Position numbers and translations under genes: made by a program
In this document: in pieces, positions 8,857-17,537 of the stretch
Position numbering within the stretch: position 1 is the first letter of the stretch
How the letters are laid out: each line of letters begins with the position of its first letter
Notes under the pieces: model-generated
The model's input: the letters and a program-made list of their open reading frames with translations, nothing else
The model's database searches: none
What the model was told of the DNA's origin: nothing
Source of the DNA: RUG714 sp964623515
GTDB lineage: Bacteria; Bacillota; Clostridia; Oscillospirales; Acutalibacteraceae
Assembly (NCBI GenBank): GCA_964623515.1
Contig: CAZURV010000019.1
Coordinates: 1 to 34,340 of the forward strand
Direction: 5' to 3'
Length of the DNA stretch: 34,340 nt

Positions 8857-8996
8857 AAAAAGGGGCTTCCCCTGTTATACAACTCGGCGAAGAGTAGTGT
8901 TAACTGTCTGAGAAATCAGAAGAAATTATATCCCTTAGCTGATTTTGAAAAGGAAACCCGCACCTTAGCGTCGAGGTCATCTTTGCTTAAGTGTAT
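8857..8996. repeat. Structured intergenic repeat family 1, copy 1
   Basis: About 140 bases that align with 14949-15075 and 33895-34012. Shared blocks in order are a GGGGCTT-CCC hairpin, a CAAC-CGGC-like block, TGTTAACT, a hairpin with outer arms AATCAG and CTGATTTT (8925-8946), and a tail ending TTTGCTTAA. It ends about 10 bases from the stop codon of the permease gene. No open reading frame is conserved between copies. Confidence 0.65.
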
Positions 8997-9004
8997 ATAT
9001 CGAA

Positions 9005-9994
9005 TTATCTTTCCTCACGGAAATAAGACAGCCCGAGATGAGCCGGCCCCTGGTTTTCTTTTTTCTTACGTGTTGAACCGATTATCAGCACAATAATCGT
9101 TACAATATAGGGTAACATCTGTGCAATAAACGTGTTAACACTTATACCGAAAATCGACGGTACGTAATTATATGCCCAATAGCACAAACCGAAGATATAT
9201 GAACCCCAAATCAGATTAATAGGCTTCCATGTTGCAAAAATAACAAGCGCAACAGAAAGCCATGCCAGACTTTCTATCGCATCGCCTGCGGCAGTTGCCC
9301 ATGTGCCGTAATTATAATCCAGCACATAATAAACGCCGCCGAGTCCCGTTATACCCGAACCGATGCAAGTTGCAAGATATTTATATTTCACAACGTTGAT
9401 TCCCGTTGCGTCCGCAGTAGCAGGATTTTCTCCGACAGCCCTGAGATTCAAACCGGTTTTGGTCCTATTGAGGAAAATCTGACATATTACGGCTATAACG
9501 ATAACAAGATACATCATAAATCCGTAAGAGAAAAATATTTCGCCAAAAGACCCGAGTTCTGAAAGGAAAGGAATTTTTGTTGCAAATATCTTATTGGTGA
9601 ATTCCGCCTTTGTGGAAACCGAACCGGTCGGGATAATATAAGTGCCGAAAAATTTGGCAAGTCCCACACCGAATATAGTCAGCGTTAGTCCCGTTATATT
9701 CTGATTCACCCTTAACGTTGCTGTAAGCAAACTGTAAAGCGCACCGGCAAGGAAAGATGAAAGAAAACCGCAGAGAATTGCGATGATTATTACCATCGCG
9801 GCATTCGGGTCCGCAACATTTGTTTCATATAAATATGCGCCCGCAAATCCGAAAGCGCCGCCGATACACATCGTGCCGGGAGTTCCGAGATTAAGGTTGC
9901 CTGCTTTTTCGGTAAGTGTTTCGCCTATTGCACCGTACATAATTACCGAACCGAAAATTACAGCCCTTGTAATCCATGCAATGATATTACTCAT
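9005..9994 (-). CDS. Nucleoside ABC transporter permease 2 (NupQ/YufQ-like)
   Basis: Integral membrane permease of 329 residues with about 8-9 hydrophobic segments. It has the conserved ABC contact region AVGENPATADATGINVVKYK, and GEKAGNLNLGTPG-type sequence near the N-terminus (TEKAGNLNLGTPGTM), both characteristic of the second permease in BMP-type nucleoside importers. GGAGG lies at good spacing before the ATG. It begins 4 bases after the stop of permease 1, the last gene of the operon. With that partner and the double ATPase it should import purine nucleosides or bases supplied by the BMP lipoprotein. This matches B. subtilis nupNOPQ gene order, though the exact substrate is inferred. Confidence 0.92.
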   Translation of the reverse strand: MSNIIAWITRAVIFGSVIMYGAIGETLTEKAGNLNLGTPGTMCIGGAFGFAGAYLYETNVADPNAAMVIIIAILCGFLSSFLAGALYSLLTATLRVNQNITGLTLTIFGVGLAKFFGTYIIPTGSVSTKAEFTNKIFATKIPFLSELGSFGEIFFSYGFMMYLVIVIAVICQIFLNRTKTGLNLRAVGENPATADATGINVVKYKYLATCIGSGITGLGGVYYVLDYNYGTWATAAGDAIESLAWLSVALVIFATWKPINLIWGSYIFGLCYWAYNYVPSIFGISVNTFIAQMLPYIVTIIVLIIGSTRKKKENQGPAHLGLSYFREER

Positions 9995-9998
9995 AAGA

Positions 9999-11105
9999 TC
10001 AGGCCTCCTTATTCTTTTTTCGGAAATTGATTTTATAGTTTATAAAGAATTCCGCTCCGATAACGAAAAACAGAACTATACCGATTACTATTTTTGAAGC
10101 GCTTGAATCAAAAGCTTCGTTGCGGCTGGCAATCAACTCCGTGCCTCTTTCAAGCACAACAATGAAAAACGATACAAGAATCATCGTCAACGTGTTAAAT
10201 TTTGAAAGCCACGCGACTATAATCGCAGTAAATCCATAACCTCCGCCGGTTGTAACGGAGCTTATAGAATGGTCTTTACCTGATACCGTAAGGAACCCTG
10301 CAATACCGCATACAGCCCCTGAAATAATCATGGTTCTGATGATAACTCTATTTACATTTATGCCTGCATAATTGGCAGTACTGACCGATTCGCCCACAAC
10401 CGCAATCTCATAGCCCTGCTTTGTCTTTTTAAGATAAAAAAACATAAGCACAGCGATAATCAGCACAACCGCAACGGTAAACAGCCACTTTATATCAAAC
10501 AAATCCGGCAAATATCCCGCTTTGGTACCTCGGTTTAGCTTGCCAAGGGAAGAAGCGTTTCCCTTCCACAAATCATAAAAATAATCCACAAGCTTTATAA
10601 CAACGTAATTCATCATCAAAGTAAACAACGTTTCATTCGTATTAAATTTTGCCTTGAATACGGCGGGAAGCAAACCGCACGCCGCGCCTGCCGCTATGGA
10701 AGATACAACCATAACAATAAACAGTAGCCATGTGGGAAGCGAATTACCGAGATAAACCATGACAATGGCGGTAGCAAGCGCACCCGCAAGAAGCTGCCCC
10801 TCAGCCCCGATATTCCAGAACCGCATTTTAAAAGCCGGTGCGAGAGCAACCGAAAGGCAAAGTAGTTTAGCGGTAAACATAAGCGTGCTTGAAATATAAA
10901 TTTTATTCCCGAGTGCACCTTCATAAATCGTGGCATATGTTTCGCTGATACCAACCCCCGTAACGAAATACATAAACAATCCTACTGTCAAAAAAGCAAG
11001 AAGCAACGCCACAGCCCTGAAGCCCCATGCTTTCGGAGCCGCTATATCGTTCCTTTTGGAAAGCCGGATAAGTGGTTCTTTTACAGATTTTTTCCCTTTA
11101 CTCAT
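9999..11105 (-). CDS. Nucleoside ABC transporter permease 1 (NupP/YufP-like)
   Basis: 368-residue membrane permease. A basic N-terminus of about 30 residues is followed by some 8-9 hydrophobic helices. The family region RFWNIGAEGQLLAGA is followed later by the ABC contact loop VGESVSTANYAGINVNR. It is the first permease of the BMP-type importer. The start overlaps the end of the ATPase gene by 8 bases, with GGAGG and CGGAG upstream inside that gene, so translation is coupled. Paired with permease 2 it should form the membrane channel. Confidence 0.92.
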   Translation of the reverse strand: MSKGKKSVKEPLIRLSKRNDIAAPKAWGFRAVALLLAFLTVGLFMYFVTGVGISETYATIYEGALGNKIYISSTLMFTAKLLCLSVALAPAFKMRFWNIGAEGQLLAGALATAIVMVYLGNSLPTWLLFIVMVVSSIAAGAACGLLPAVFKAKFNTNETLFTLMMNYVVIKLVDYFYDLWKGNASSLGKLNRGTKAGYLPDLFDIKWLFTVAVVLIIAVLMFFYLKKTKQGYEIAVVGESVSTANYAGINVNRVIIRTMIISGAVCGIAGFLTVSGKDHSISSVTTGGGYGFTAIIVAWLSKFNTLTMILVSFFIVVLERGTELIASRNEAFDSSASKIVIGIVLFFVIGAEFFINYKINFRKKNKEA

Positions 11106-12636
11106 TCTCCGCGGCCTCCTTTTTTATGTTTGTCATCATCAAACCGATTTGTTCTTTGGAAGCGCTTCTTGCGTCAACAATACCATTGACCTTTCCCTCA
11201 CAAAGAATCATAATCCTGTCCGAAAGCTCAAGAAGCACGTCCAAATCCTCACCCACGAAAATAACGGCGACGCCTTTCTTTTTCTGTTCGTTCAGGAGAT
11301 TATAAATAGCATAAGACGTGTTAATATCAAGCCCGCGAACCGCATATGCCGTCATTAGCACAGATGGTGCATTGGAAATCTCACGGCCTACAAGAACTTT
11401 CTGAACATTTCCTCCGGATAGCCTCCTTACAGGCGTATTTAGGCTGGGAGTAAGAACCTCCAGTTCCTCTTTAACATCTTCCGCAAGTTTTTTAGGCTCC
11501 TTAACGGATACAAGCGGAGAAGCGCCCTTGTCAAAAGAACGAAGCATCATATTGCCGGTCATACCCATGGAACCGACAAGCCCCATTCCAAGCCTGTCCT
11601 CCGGAACAAACGCGAGCGACACGCCCAAATCGCGGATAGCCTTGGGCGTTTTGCCGATCAGCTCTTTTTCTTCACCATCAGCGAGTTTGTAAATAATACT
11701 GCTTCCCTCTTCAGCTTTCTGCAATCCTGCAACAGACTCAAGCAATTCTTTCTGCCCGCATCCGGATATGCCTGCAATGCCGAGTATCTCCCCGCTGAAC
11801 GCGTTAAATGAAATATCGTCAAGAACAAGCATTCCCTCTGCATTTTTACAGCTGAGATTCTTTATTACAAGACGTTCTTGAGGATTAACGGGCTCTGCTC
11901 TTTCGATGTTCAGTTCGACTTTTTTACCGACCATTTTTTCGGTAAGTAGCTCTTCGGTTGCTTCATTTATTCGAATATCTCCTACATATTCGCCTTTGCG
12001 AAGAACGGCTATTCTGTCTGAAATTTCAAGCACTTCATGCAATTTGTGCGTAATCATAACGATTGACTTTCCGTCCTCGCGCATATTACGGATAACATGG
12101 AATAGGTTTTCGCTTTCCTGCGGAGTAAGTACAGCTGTAGGTTCGTCAAGAATGAGTATATCTGCCCCTCTGTAAAGTACTTTAACAATTTCAAGCGTCT
12201 GTTTTTGCGAAACGGTCATATTATAAACTTTCTGATTCGGATCTACTTCAAAACCGTATTTATCACAGATTTCCTTGATTCTGGCGGCAATATCCCTTTT
12301 GTTATATTTCACGCCTTTGCCGAGTCCCAAAGCAACATTTTCACAAGCGGTAAAAACATCAACAAGTTTAAAATGCTGATGAATCATACCGATACCCAAA
12401 TCAAAAGCATCTTTAGGTGAACGGATTGAAACGGCGTTTCCCTTAACATATATTTCACCCTCGTCCGGAAGATATATACCGGAAAGCATGTTCATAAGGG
12501 TCGTTTTTCCGCTTCCGTTTTCACCCAGAAGGGAAAGGATTTCTCCTTTGTAAATATCAAAATTTACCCTGCTGTTTGCCGCAATCGGTCCGAAAGTTTT
12601 GGTTATGTTTTCCATATGGACAGCTATTTCAGCCAA
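11098..12636 (-). CDS. Nucleoside ABC transporter double ATPase (NupO/YufO-like)
   Basis: About 512 residues with two ABC domains in one chain, as in ribose-, galactose- and nucleoside-type importers. The first domain has GENGSGKTT, the variant signature TVSQKQTLEI and LILDEPTAVLTPQE. The second has a degenerate Walker A (GISGCGQKE), a normal LSGGNVQK and YAVRGLD in place of a full Walker B, so probably only the first site hydrolyses ATP, as in the family. I chose the TTG at 12636 because AGGGGGTG sits 6 bases before it; the GTG at 12645 overlaps that site. A stem-loop separates it from the lipoprotein gene. Confidence 0.92.
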   Translation of the reverse strand: MAEIAVHMENITKTFGPIAANSRVNFDIYKGEILSLLGENGSGKTTLMNMLSGIYLPDEGEIYVKGNAVSIRSPKDAFDLGIGMIHQHFKLVDVFTACENVALGLGKGVKYNKRDIAARIKEICDKYGFEVDPNQKVYNMTVSQKQTLEIVKVLYRGADILILDEPTAVLTPQESENLFHVIRNMREDGKSIVMITHKLHEVLEISDRIAVLRKGEYVGDIRINEATEELLTEKMVGKKVELNIERAEPVNPQERLVIKNLSCKNAEGMLVLDDISFNAFSGEILGIAGISGCGQKELLESVAGLQKAEEGSSIIYKLADGEEKELIGKTPKAIRDLGVSLAFVPEDRLGMGLVGSMGMTGNMMLRSFDKGASPLVSVKEPKKLAEDVKEELEVLTPSLNTPVRRLSGGNVQKVLVGREISNAPSVLMTAYAVRGLDINTSYAIYNLLNEQKKKGVAVIFVGEDLDVLLELSDRIMILCEGKVNGIVDARSASKEQIGLMMTNIKKEAAENE

Positions 12637-12675
12637 ATGATGCACCCCCTAAACAATTTCGTTAAAAAGTTTAAA

Positions 12676-12702
12676 GGAAAGCCGCTACAGCGGCTTCCCT
12701 TT
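12676..12702 (-). terminator. Intra-operon stem-loop after the binding-protein gene
   Basis: GCCGC (12681-12685) and GCGGC (12690-12694) form a strong stem around four bases, extended by GGAA/TTCC with one bulge. On the minus strand the following run is TTTCCTTTAAAC, a poor U tract, so partial termination or 3'-end protection is more likely than full termination. Such a hairpin between an abundant binding protein and its ATPase commonly keeps the binding protein in excess; that role here is inferred. Confidence 0.6.
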
Positions 12703-12721
12703 TTATTATCCCAGAAAAATG

Positions 12722-14011
12722 TTATTCTGCATTAAGCTCAGTTATCCCGTCTATTCTTACATCAAAGTAAGGCGCTGCGCGGAACGATGATTCATCAAAG
12801 TAAGATGTGTCGCCGTCCGTAATAATGCATTCTTTCTTTTCGCCTTGATAAATAACTTCTCCCGTTGCAAAATCGATATTTGAGAAATCGAATACGGAAG
12901 TTGTAAGAGCCTTACCCTCAACGGTGAATTTGGAAGTATCAAATACTTTAAGAGAACCGTCTTTAAGAGCGCTTTCAACTTCTTTAACTTTTTCATCGGT
13001 GCCTTCGGCACATGCCGTTCCGAGTTCTGTGATAGCAACAGCGTTATCGTCATAACCTTTGGCCCAATCCTGCATTTGGCTCATATCGCCTGAAGCTGCC
13101 GCGGCAAATAACTCTTTGTAGCATACACTCCAATTGTTTGTAGCAGAAGTAAGCGCAACGTCTTTTGCAACGTCAAGCATAGACACATTATAACCTACGC
13201 TGTAAGCAACCGTTCCGTTCTTATAAGCTTTTTCAACCGCTGTAGGAGCACCTGTTGAATCTGCATGCTGGCTGATGATAACGCATCCGTCTGCCATCAG
13301 GGTCTCCGCAGCCGCAGCCTCCCCTTCGATGTCAAACCATGAATTGGTATACTGAACTTCCATGGAAACCTTATCATATACGGATTTAACGCCGAGATAG
13401 AAAGCGGTGTAGCCCGAAACAACTTCTGCATACGGATAAGCGCCTACATAACCGATTTTAACATTGCCATCCGTATCAATATTTTTATCCGAAAGTTTTT
13501 GAGCCTTAACGAGTTCGGCAACTTTCATACCGGCAACCACACCGGATACATAGCGTGCTTCATAAATTTTTGTGAAAGCATTGTAAAAATTATCAAGCTT
13601 GCTGATAGCTGCATAATCGCCTGTCATAGCAACAAAATTTACATCGGGAAAATCTTCCGCAGCCTGGCTCATATAGTTTTGATGACCGTAGCTGTTTGAA
13701 ACAATAAGCTGGCAACCCTGAGCAACTAGCTCCTGAGCAGCTGTATAGCACTGGTCTGATTCGGGAATACTCGGTTTCCAGACAATATTGTCATCTGCAA
13801 TTCCGAGCTCTTTCGCTGCAGCTTTAATACCGTCCATATGCGCAAGAGTATATCCTTCTGTTTCATCACCGACAAGTATAACGCCTATTTTAAGATTCGA
13901 CGCCGATGCAGCCGATGCCGTTTCTTCTTGTGTTTCGTTCTTGTTTGAGCAACCTGCAAAACAGGAAATCAGAAGAACTGCCGCTAAAAGAACCGCGATA
14001 ATTTTTTTCAT
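12722..14011 (-). CDS. BMP family substrate-binding lipoprotein (NupN-like)
   Basis: 429 residues. A hydrophobic N-terminal signal ends in a lipobox region (LISC-FAGC, Cys17 or Cys21), then an acidic Ala/Ser-rich linker. The mature part carries BMP (PF02608) features: LKIGVILVGDETEGYTLAHMD-like start, then ELVAQGCQLIVSNSYGH, PDVNFVAMTG and KIGYVGAYPYAEVVSGYTAF in order. Members bind purine nucleosides at the outer membrane face and deliver them to the permeases. GGAGGATAAAAATT precedes the ATG. It follows xpt by 79 bases and is the first transporter gene, which supports a purine nucleoside or base as substrate. Confidence 0.93.
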   Translation of the reverse strand: MKKIIAVLLAAVLLISCFAGCSNKNETQEETASAASASNLKIGVILVGDETEGYTLAHMDGIKAAAKELGIADDNIVWKPSIPESDQCYTAAQELVAQGCQLIVSNSYGHQNYMSQAAEDFPDVNFVAMTGDYAAISKLDNFYNAFTKIYEARYVSGVVAGMKVAELVKAQKLSDKNIDTDGNVKIGYVGAYPYAEVVSGYTAFYLGVKSVYDKVSMEVQYTNSWFDIEGEAAAAETLMADGCVIISQHADSTGAPTAVEKAYKNGTVAYSVGYNVSMLDVAKDVALTSATNNWSVCYKELFAAAASGDMSQMQDWAKGYDDNAVAITELGTACAEGTDEKVKEVESALKDGSLKVFDTSKFTVEGKALTTSVFDFSNIDFATGEVIYQGEKKECIITDGDTSYFDESSFRAAPYFDVRIDGITELNAE

Positions 14012-14090
14012 AATTTTTATCCTCCATTTTTTACAAGCGACTGAGTCTGCTTGGTTATTACATTAAAGTATCTGCCTGACAGAGTTGCCA

Positions 14091-14681
14091 TTATTTACCA
14101 TCGGAATTACCGTTGCGGTAAACAATCCTGCAATCGTCCATACTGTCAATTAGGGCAAGACTTTCCACACGTATACCCTGCGCACGGAGCTTGTCCCCTC
14201 CGCCCTGAAATCCTTTTTCAACAGCGACGGCGCAACCTGCAAGCGAAGCACCTGACTGACGCAGTATATCTATAAGACAGTTCAGCGCATTGCCTATGGC
14301 AAGAAAATCATCAACAATAAGGACAATATCGTTTTTGTTAAGAAACTGTTTGGATACAATAGCTGTATACTCGTTTTTGTGCGTAAAAGAATGCGCCCCG
14401 GCGCAGTATACATCGCCGGGAACGGTTGAGGTTTTATTTTTTTTGGCAAATACAACGGGTACGTTTATAACTGCGGCAACAGCCATTGCAATTGCGATAC
14501 CCGAAGATTCAATCGTTAATATTTTATTGATTCCGCATCCTTCAAAAAGGCATGCGATTTCTCTGCCCATTTTCATAATAAAAGGAACATCAAGCTGATG
14601 GTTAAGAAAATTATCAACTTTCAGAACATTCCCCGGGAGCACAATACCGTCTTTTAAAATTTTCTCCTCAAGAAGTTTCAT
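14091..14681 (-). CDS. xpt: Xanthine phosphoribosyltransferase
   Basis: 196 residues, close to the usual 190-195. The enzyme converts xanthine and phosphoribosyl pyrophosphate to XMP in purine salvage. The start KLLEEKILKDG, the following VLKVDNFLNHQ and the PRPP loop VLIVDDFLAIGNAL match Xpt closely. A ribosome site AAGGGA lies upstream. It is the first gene of the operon and sits before a BMP-type importer, so uptake and salvage are co-expressed. Bacillus xpt is usually behind a guanine riboswitch. I see no purine aptamer in the short leader here (promoter at 14733-14760). Confidence 0.93.
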   Translation of the reverse strand: MKLLEEKILKDGIVLPGNVLKVDNFLNHQLDVPFIMKMGREIACLFEGCGINKILTIESSGIAIAMAVAAVINVPVVFAKKNKTSTVPGDVYCAGAHSFTHKNEYTAIVSKQFLNKNDIVLIVDDFLAIGNALNCLIDILRQSGASLAGCAVAVEKGFQGGGDKLRAQGIRVESLALIDSMDDCRIVYRNGNSDGK

Positions 14682-14732
14682 TCAAATATCCCTTACACGT
14701 TCATCAGTTCATACTATATCCTTTAATTAAAC

Positions 14733-14760
14733 TTTATCACATCAAACCATACAAAGTCAA
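14733..14760 (-). promoter_or_regulatory. Sigma-A promoter of the xpt-transport operon
   Basis: Minus-strand TTGACT (14755-14760) and GATAAA (14733-14738) are 16 bases apart, with TGT before the -10 forming an extended -10. The leader to xpt is only about 45 bases, too short for a purine riboswitch of roughly 70 bases plus an expression platform. Confidence 0.65.
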
Positions 14761-14776
14761 TAAACAAATCAAACGA

Positions 14777-14815
14777 ATTTCATTTTTGTTAAATTTGACA
14801 AAAGCTGAATGAAAT
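14777..14815. promoter_or_regulatory. Inverted repeat upstream of the xpt promoter
   Basis: ATTTCAT (14777-14783) pairs with ATGAAAT (14809-14815), and inside it TTTTGT (14784-14789) pairs with ACAAAA (14798-14803). It lies 17-55 bases upstream of the -35 on the minus strand, where an activator or repressor site could sit. It does not match the PurR box as I know it. AT-rich DNA can give such repeats by chance. Confidence 0.3.
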
Positions 14816-14904
14816 AAACAATTTTTTTGTTATTGATGTAAATCAAATCTTAAATAACCTCTGTTTCCGATTCCTCCAATCATTCAGCGGATGACTCAAA
14901 TCGC

Positions 14905-14937
14905 AGAAAATCCCGCCGACAAAAATTGGCGGGATTT
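14905..14937 (-). terminator. Terminator of the dapA-lysA operon
   Basis: A perfect 10-bp stem AAATCCCGCC (14908-14917) and GGCGGGATTT (14928-14937) around a 10-base loop. On the minus strand it is followed by TTTTC within ATTTTCTGC. It is the first strong terminator after lysA, about 300 bases on, so the two repeats between would be carried in the lysA 3' untranslated region. Confidence 0.7.
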
Positions 14938-14948
14938 AAACATCAGCA

Positions 14949-15075
14949 ATAAGTGAGGTTCGCCCTTATTCAACCGGCAAAGGAGATTGTTCACTATCTG
15001 AGAAATCAAAGGGAATTGCGTCCTTCCTCAGCTTTTGGAATAGCGCTGCCTTGAGGCAAAGATAATTTTGCTTAA
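14949..15075. repeat. Structured intergenic repeat family 1, copy 2
   Basis: Aligns with copy 1 through GAGGTTCGCCC-TTATTCAAC, CGGCAAAGGAGATTGTTCACT, TCTGAGAAATCA and the tail ending TTTGCTTAA. Its inner hairpin is AAGGGA-ATTGCG-TCCTT (15008-15025), where copy 3 has AGAGA-TTA-TCTCT: the sequence differs but pairing is kept. It runs directly into family 2 copy 1, forming a composite of about 300 bases. Confidence 0.65.
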
Positions 15076-15245
15076 TTTAAATCGAAGCAGTGCTCCATCA
15101 AGCTCGCTTGAAACGGGGCTTGCGAACGATTGCAACCTGCACAGGGAGCATTCGTTCCTCAGGGTTTCGTGGGAGATTATCACTCCCGCTGAAATTCTGA
15201 AATGGACCCCGCCTCTTAGGCGGCGTGGACATCGGCGAATAGATT
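15067..15245. repeat. Structured intergenic repeat family 2, copy 1
   Basis: Roughly 85% identical to 18163-18345 over about 175 bases. Internal hairpins in order: TCAAGC/GCTTGA (15098-15111); GGAGC/GTTCC inside an AACC/GGTT arm; GTGGGAG/CTCCCGC (about 15168-15189); and CCGCCTCTTAGGCGG (15209-15223). It ends inside the lysA stop codon. A plus-strand reading frame of about 76 codons crosses it and its second half resembles the frame in copy 2, but the first halves are in different frames, so I treat the frame as a by-product. Confidence 0.75.
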
Positions 15246-16536
15246 ATAAATCATTTGCAATTATATCGTCCAGACTCTGGCGCTTCACAACTTCATAAGC
15301 CTTTCCGTCCTTTATCATTGCAACTGCGGGAATACCTACGCGGTTGTAATTAGACGCCATGGAAAAATTATAAGCGCCGGTTGTGCATACAGCAATCAAA
15401 TCTCCCCTTTCGGGCTTAGGCATCCGAACATTTTCCTGAATGATATCTCCGCTTTCACAGCATCTGCCGACAACGCTTGCGGTAAAATTGTCCGGCTCAT
15501 TCATTCTTGTTGCGACATAAACTGTATAATCCGATTTATAAAGCGCAAACCTTGGATTATCGCTCATTCCTCCATCTATCGAAACATAATTCTTATAGCC
15601 CGGAATTTCTTTTATAGTGCCGACGGTATATACAGTCATCCCTGCATCTGCCACAATACTCCTGCCGGGTTCCATAATGATTTTCGGGACGCATATATGA
15701 AGAGAAGCGCAAATCTCATTGATTTTTTCAGAAACCGATTTAATATTTTCTGCAATATCAATATGCGGATCATTTTCCGTATATCTGACGCCGTATCCTC
15801 CGCCGAGGCTGAGTTCTTTTGTTATAAAATCGAATTTTTCTTTTATTTCGGCAATAAATCTAAGCATTATCTCCGCACCGCGGATAAATGTATCGGAATC
15901 AAACACCTGCGAACCTATATGACAATGAAAACCCATCATTTCAATATGCGCAAGCGAAAGCGCATATTTCGTAATTTCCGTTGCCTGGCCTGTTTCAATG
16001 GCTGTTCCGAATTTTGAATCTACTTTTCCGGTATCGACTGCTTCATAAGTATGCGTATCTATTCCCGGAGTCAGACGAAGCAGGACTTTCTGCCTGATTC
16101 CTGCCTGCGCCGCAGTTCTCTCAATACATTTAAGTTCCTCTGCATTATCCGCAACAAAATATCCTACATTATTATTGATTGCAAATTCAATATCATAATC
16201 GGTTTTGTTGTTGGAATGAAAATACATGTTGTCGGTTTTCATTCCGGCCTGCATGGCCGTATAAATCTCGCCGACCGAAACAACATCCGCTCCCATACCT
16301 TCCGCTTCAATAATATTAAAAATTTTCTTAAAGGCGCAAGCTTTTGAAGCATAAAGCGGAAGCGCGGATTCAAAATATTTTTTCATCGCGCCGGTATACA
16401 CGCGGCAGTTGTCACGGATCTTATGTTCATCCATAATGTAAAGCGGCGTGCCGTATTTTTTGGCGAGCTCCGTTACAGGAACACCGGCAAAGCATAAAAT
16501 CCCCTGTTTGTTAACCGTTATATTATCGCAAATCAT
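15244..16536 (-). CDS. lysA: Diaminopimelate decarboxylase
   Basis: 430-residue PLP enzyme making L-lysine and CO2 from meso-diaminopimelate, the last step of lysine synthesis. Fold-type III features are present: the PLP lysine Lys65 in YASKA, GFHCHIGSQ, LSLGGGYGVRY, IMEPGRSIVADAG and the catalytic Cys in GRCCESGD. Length matches the family. GGGAG lies upstream of the ATG. It follows dapA by 49 bases in the same operon and so should share the lysine riboswitch. The stop codon touches repeat family 2 copy 1. Confidence 0.96.
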   Translation of the reverse strand: MICDNITVNKQGILCFAGVPVTELAKKYGTPLYIMDEHKIRDNCRVYTGAMKKYFESALPLYASKACAFKKIFNIIEAEGMGADVVSVGEIYTAMQAGMKTDNMYFHSNNKTDYDIEFAINNNVGYFVADNAEELKCIERTAAQAGIRQKVLLRLTPGIDTHTYEAVDTGKVDSKFGTAIETGQATEITKYALSLAHIEMMGFHCHIGSQVFDSDTFIRGAEIMLRFIAEIKEKFDFITKELSLGGGYGVRYTENDPHIDIAENIKSVSEKINEICASLHICVPKIIMEPGRSIVADAGMTVYTVGTIKEIPGYKNYVSIDGGMSDNPRFALYKSDYTVYVATRMNEPDNFTASVVGRCCESGDIIQENVRMPKPERGDLIAVCTTGAYNFSMASNYNRVGIPAVAMIKDGKAYEVVKRQSLDDIIANDL

Positions 16537-16585
16537 ATCTTTCTCCCAAAATTTATCTAAAACTCAATCCGTGCTTATTTCAAAA

Positions 16586-17473
16586 CTATTTGATAAGTCC
16601 TTTTTCTTTCATAATCTCTATAAGTTTATCTTTATTTGCTTTTTCCATTTGTGTTAAAGGCAGGCGGAGATAATTTTCGCAAAACCCCATTTCCGCCATA
16701 GCGGCTTTCACAGGAATCGGATTCACCTCGCTGAAAAGCGCGTTGATAAGCGGAAGAAGCTCAAGCTGCATACGTCTGCTACCCTCAACATCTCCGTCAA
16801 AAAACTTATGGCATATCTGCGAAGTCTCTTTAGGCATAACATTAGAAAGCACGCTGATAACGCCTTTCCCGCCGAGGCTGAGGATCGGAACAATCTGATC
16901 ATCGTTTCCGGAATAAATAGCAAGTTCATCCCCTGCAAGTTGCGCAAGCTCCGCAACCTGACTGATATTTCCGCTTGCCTCCTTAATTGCACATATATTC
17001 GGATGTTTTGAGAGCACAAGCGCAGTTTCCGGTTTTATATTGCAACCTGTGCGAGACGGCACATTATATAAAATAATTGGTTTTTCAGAGGCGTCTGCAA
17101 TCGCTGTAAACATAGCAATAAGTCCGTTCTGCGTCGCCTTATTATAATAAGGCGTAACCACCAGCAAAGCGTCTGCTCCCGCTTTACATGCAAATCTCGT
17201 AAGCTCTATCGCATATGCGGTATCATTACTTCCTGTTCCGGCAATAACAGGAATTCTGTGATTAACTTGCTTTACGGCAAAACGAATTGCCTCACGATGC
17301 TCCGCATCTGTAAGAGTAGAACTTTCTCCTGTTGTTCCACAGACAACGATGGCATCCGTGCCTTCTTCTATCTGCCATTCAATCAGTTTGGAAAAATTTT
17401 TATAATCAATTCCATTTTCAACAAGAGGAGTGATAATCGCTGTTGCCGCACCTTTAAAAATCGTCTCTTTCAT
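16586..17473 (-). CDS. dapA: 4-hydroxy-tetrahydrodipicolinate synthase
   Basis: 295 residues. Condenses pyruvate with aspartate semialdehyde, the first committed step of diaminopimelate and lysine synthesis. GTTGES (46-51) binds pyruvate, PYYNKATQNG is a small variant of PYYNKPTQ, NVPSRTG carries the family Tyr and Arg, and Lys164 in AIKEASGN forms the Schiff base. AAAGGA precedes the ATG. The 5' leader holds a lysine riboswitch whose terminator ends about 17 bases before the start, so high lysine should block transcription. lysA follows. Confidence 0.96.
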   Translation of the reverse strand: MKETIFKGAATAIITPLVENGIDYKNFSKLIEWQIEEGTDAIVVCGTTGESSTLTDAEHREAIRFAVKQVNHRIPVIAGTGSNDTAYAIELTRFACKAGADALLVVTPYYNKATQNGLIAMFTAIADASEKPIILYNVPSRTGCNIKPETALVLSKHPNICAIKEASGNISQVAELAQLAGDELAIYSGNDDQIVPILSLGGKGVISVLSNVMPKETSQICHKFFDGDVEGSRRMQLELLPLINALFSEVNPIPVKAAMAEMGFCENYLRLPLTQMEKANKDKLIEIMKEKGLIK

Positions 17474-17489
17474 AAACTTTTCCTTTCAG

Positions 17490-17515
17490 TAAAAAAAGCA
17501 GCCGAAAACGACCGC
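17490..17515 (-). terminator. Lysine riboswitch expression-platform terminator
   Basis: Minus-strand GCGGTCG and CGGCTGC pair over 7 bp (two G-U) around TTTT at 17498-17515, followed directly by seven T (17491-17497). It lies between the aptamer and the dapA ribosome site, fitting transcription control by lysine-induced termination. Confidence 0.85.
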
Positions 17516-17537
17516 CATCATTAAAAACATAATAACA

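Noticed and set aside
14682..15243. Purine riboswitch upstream of xpt
   Set aside because: I looked for the aptamer on the minus strand and saw neither the conserved loop words nor enough leader length after the promoter.
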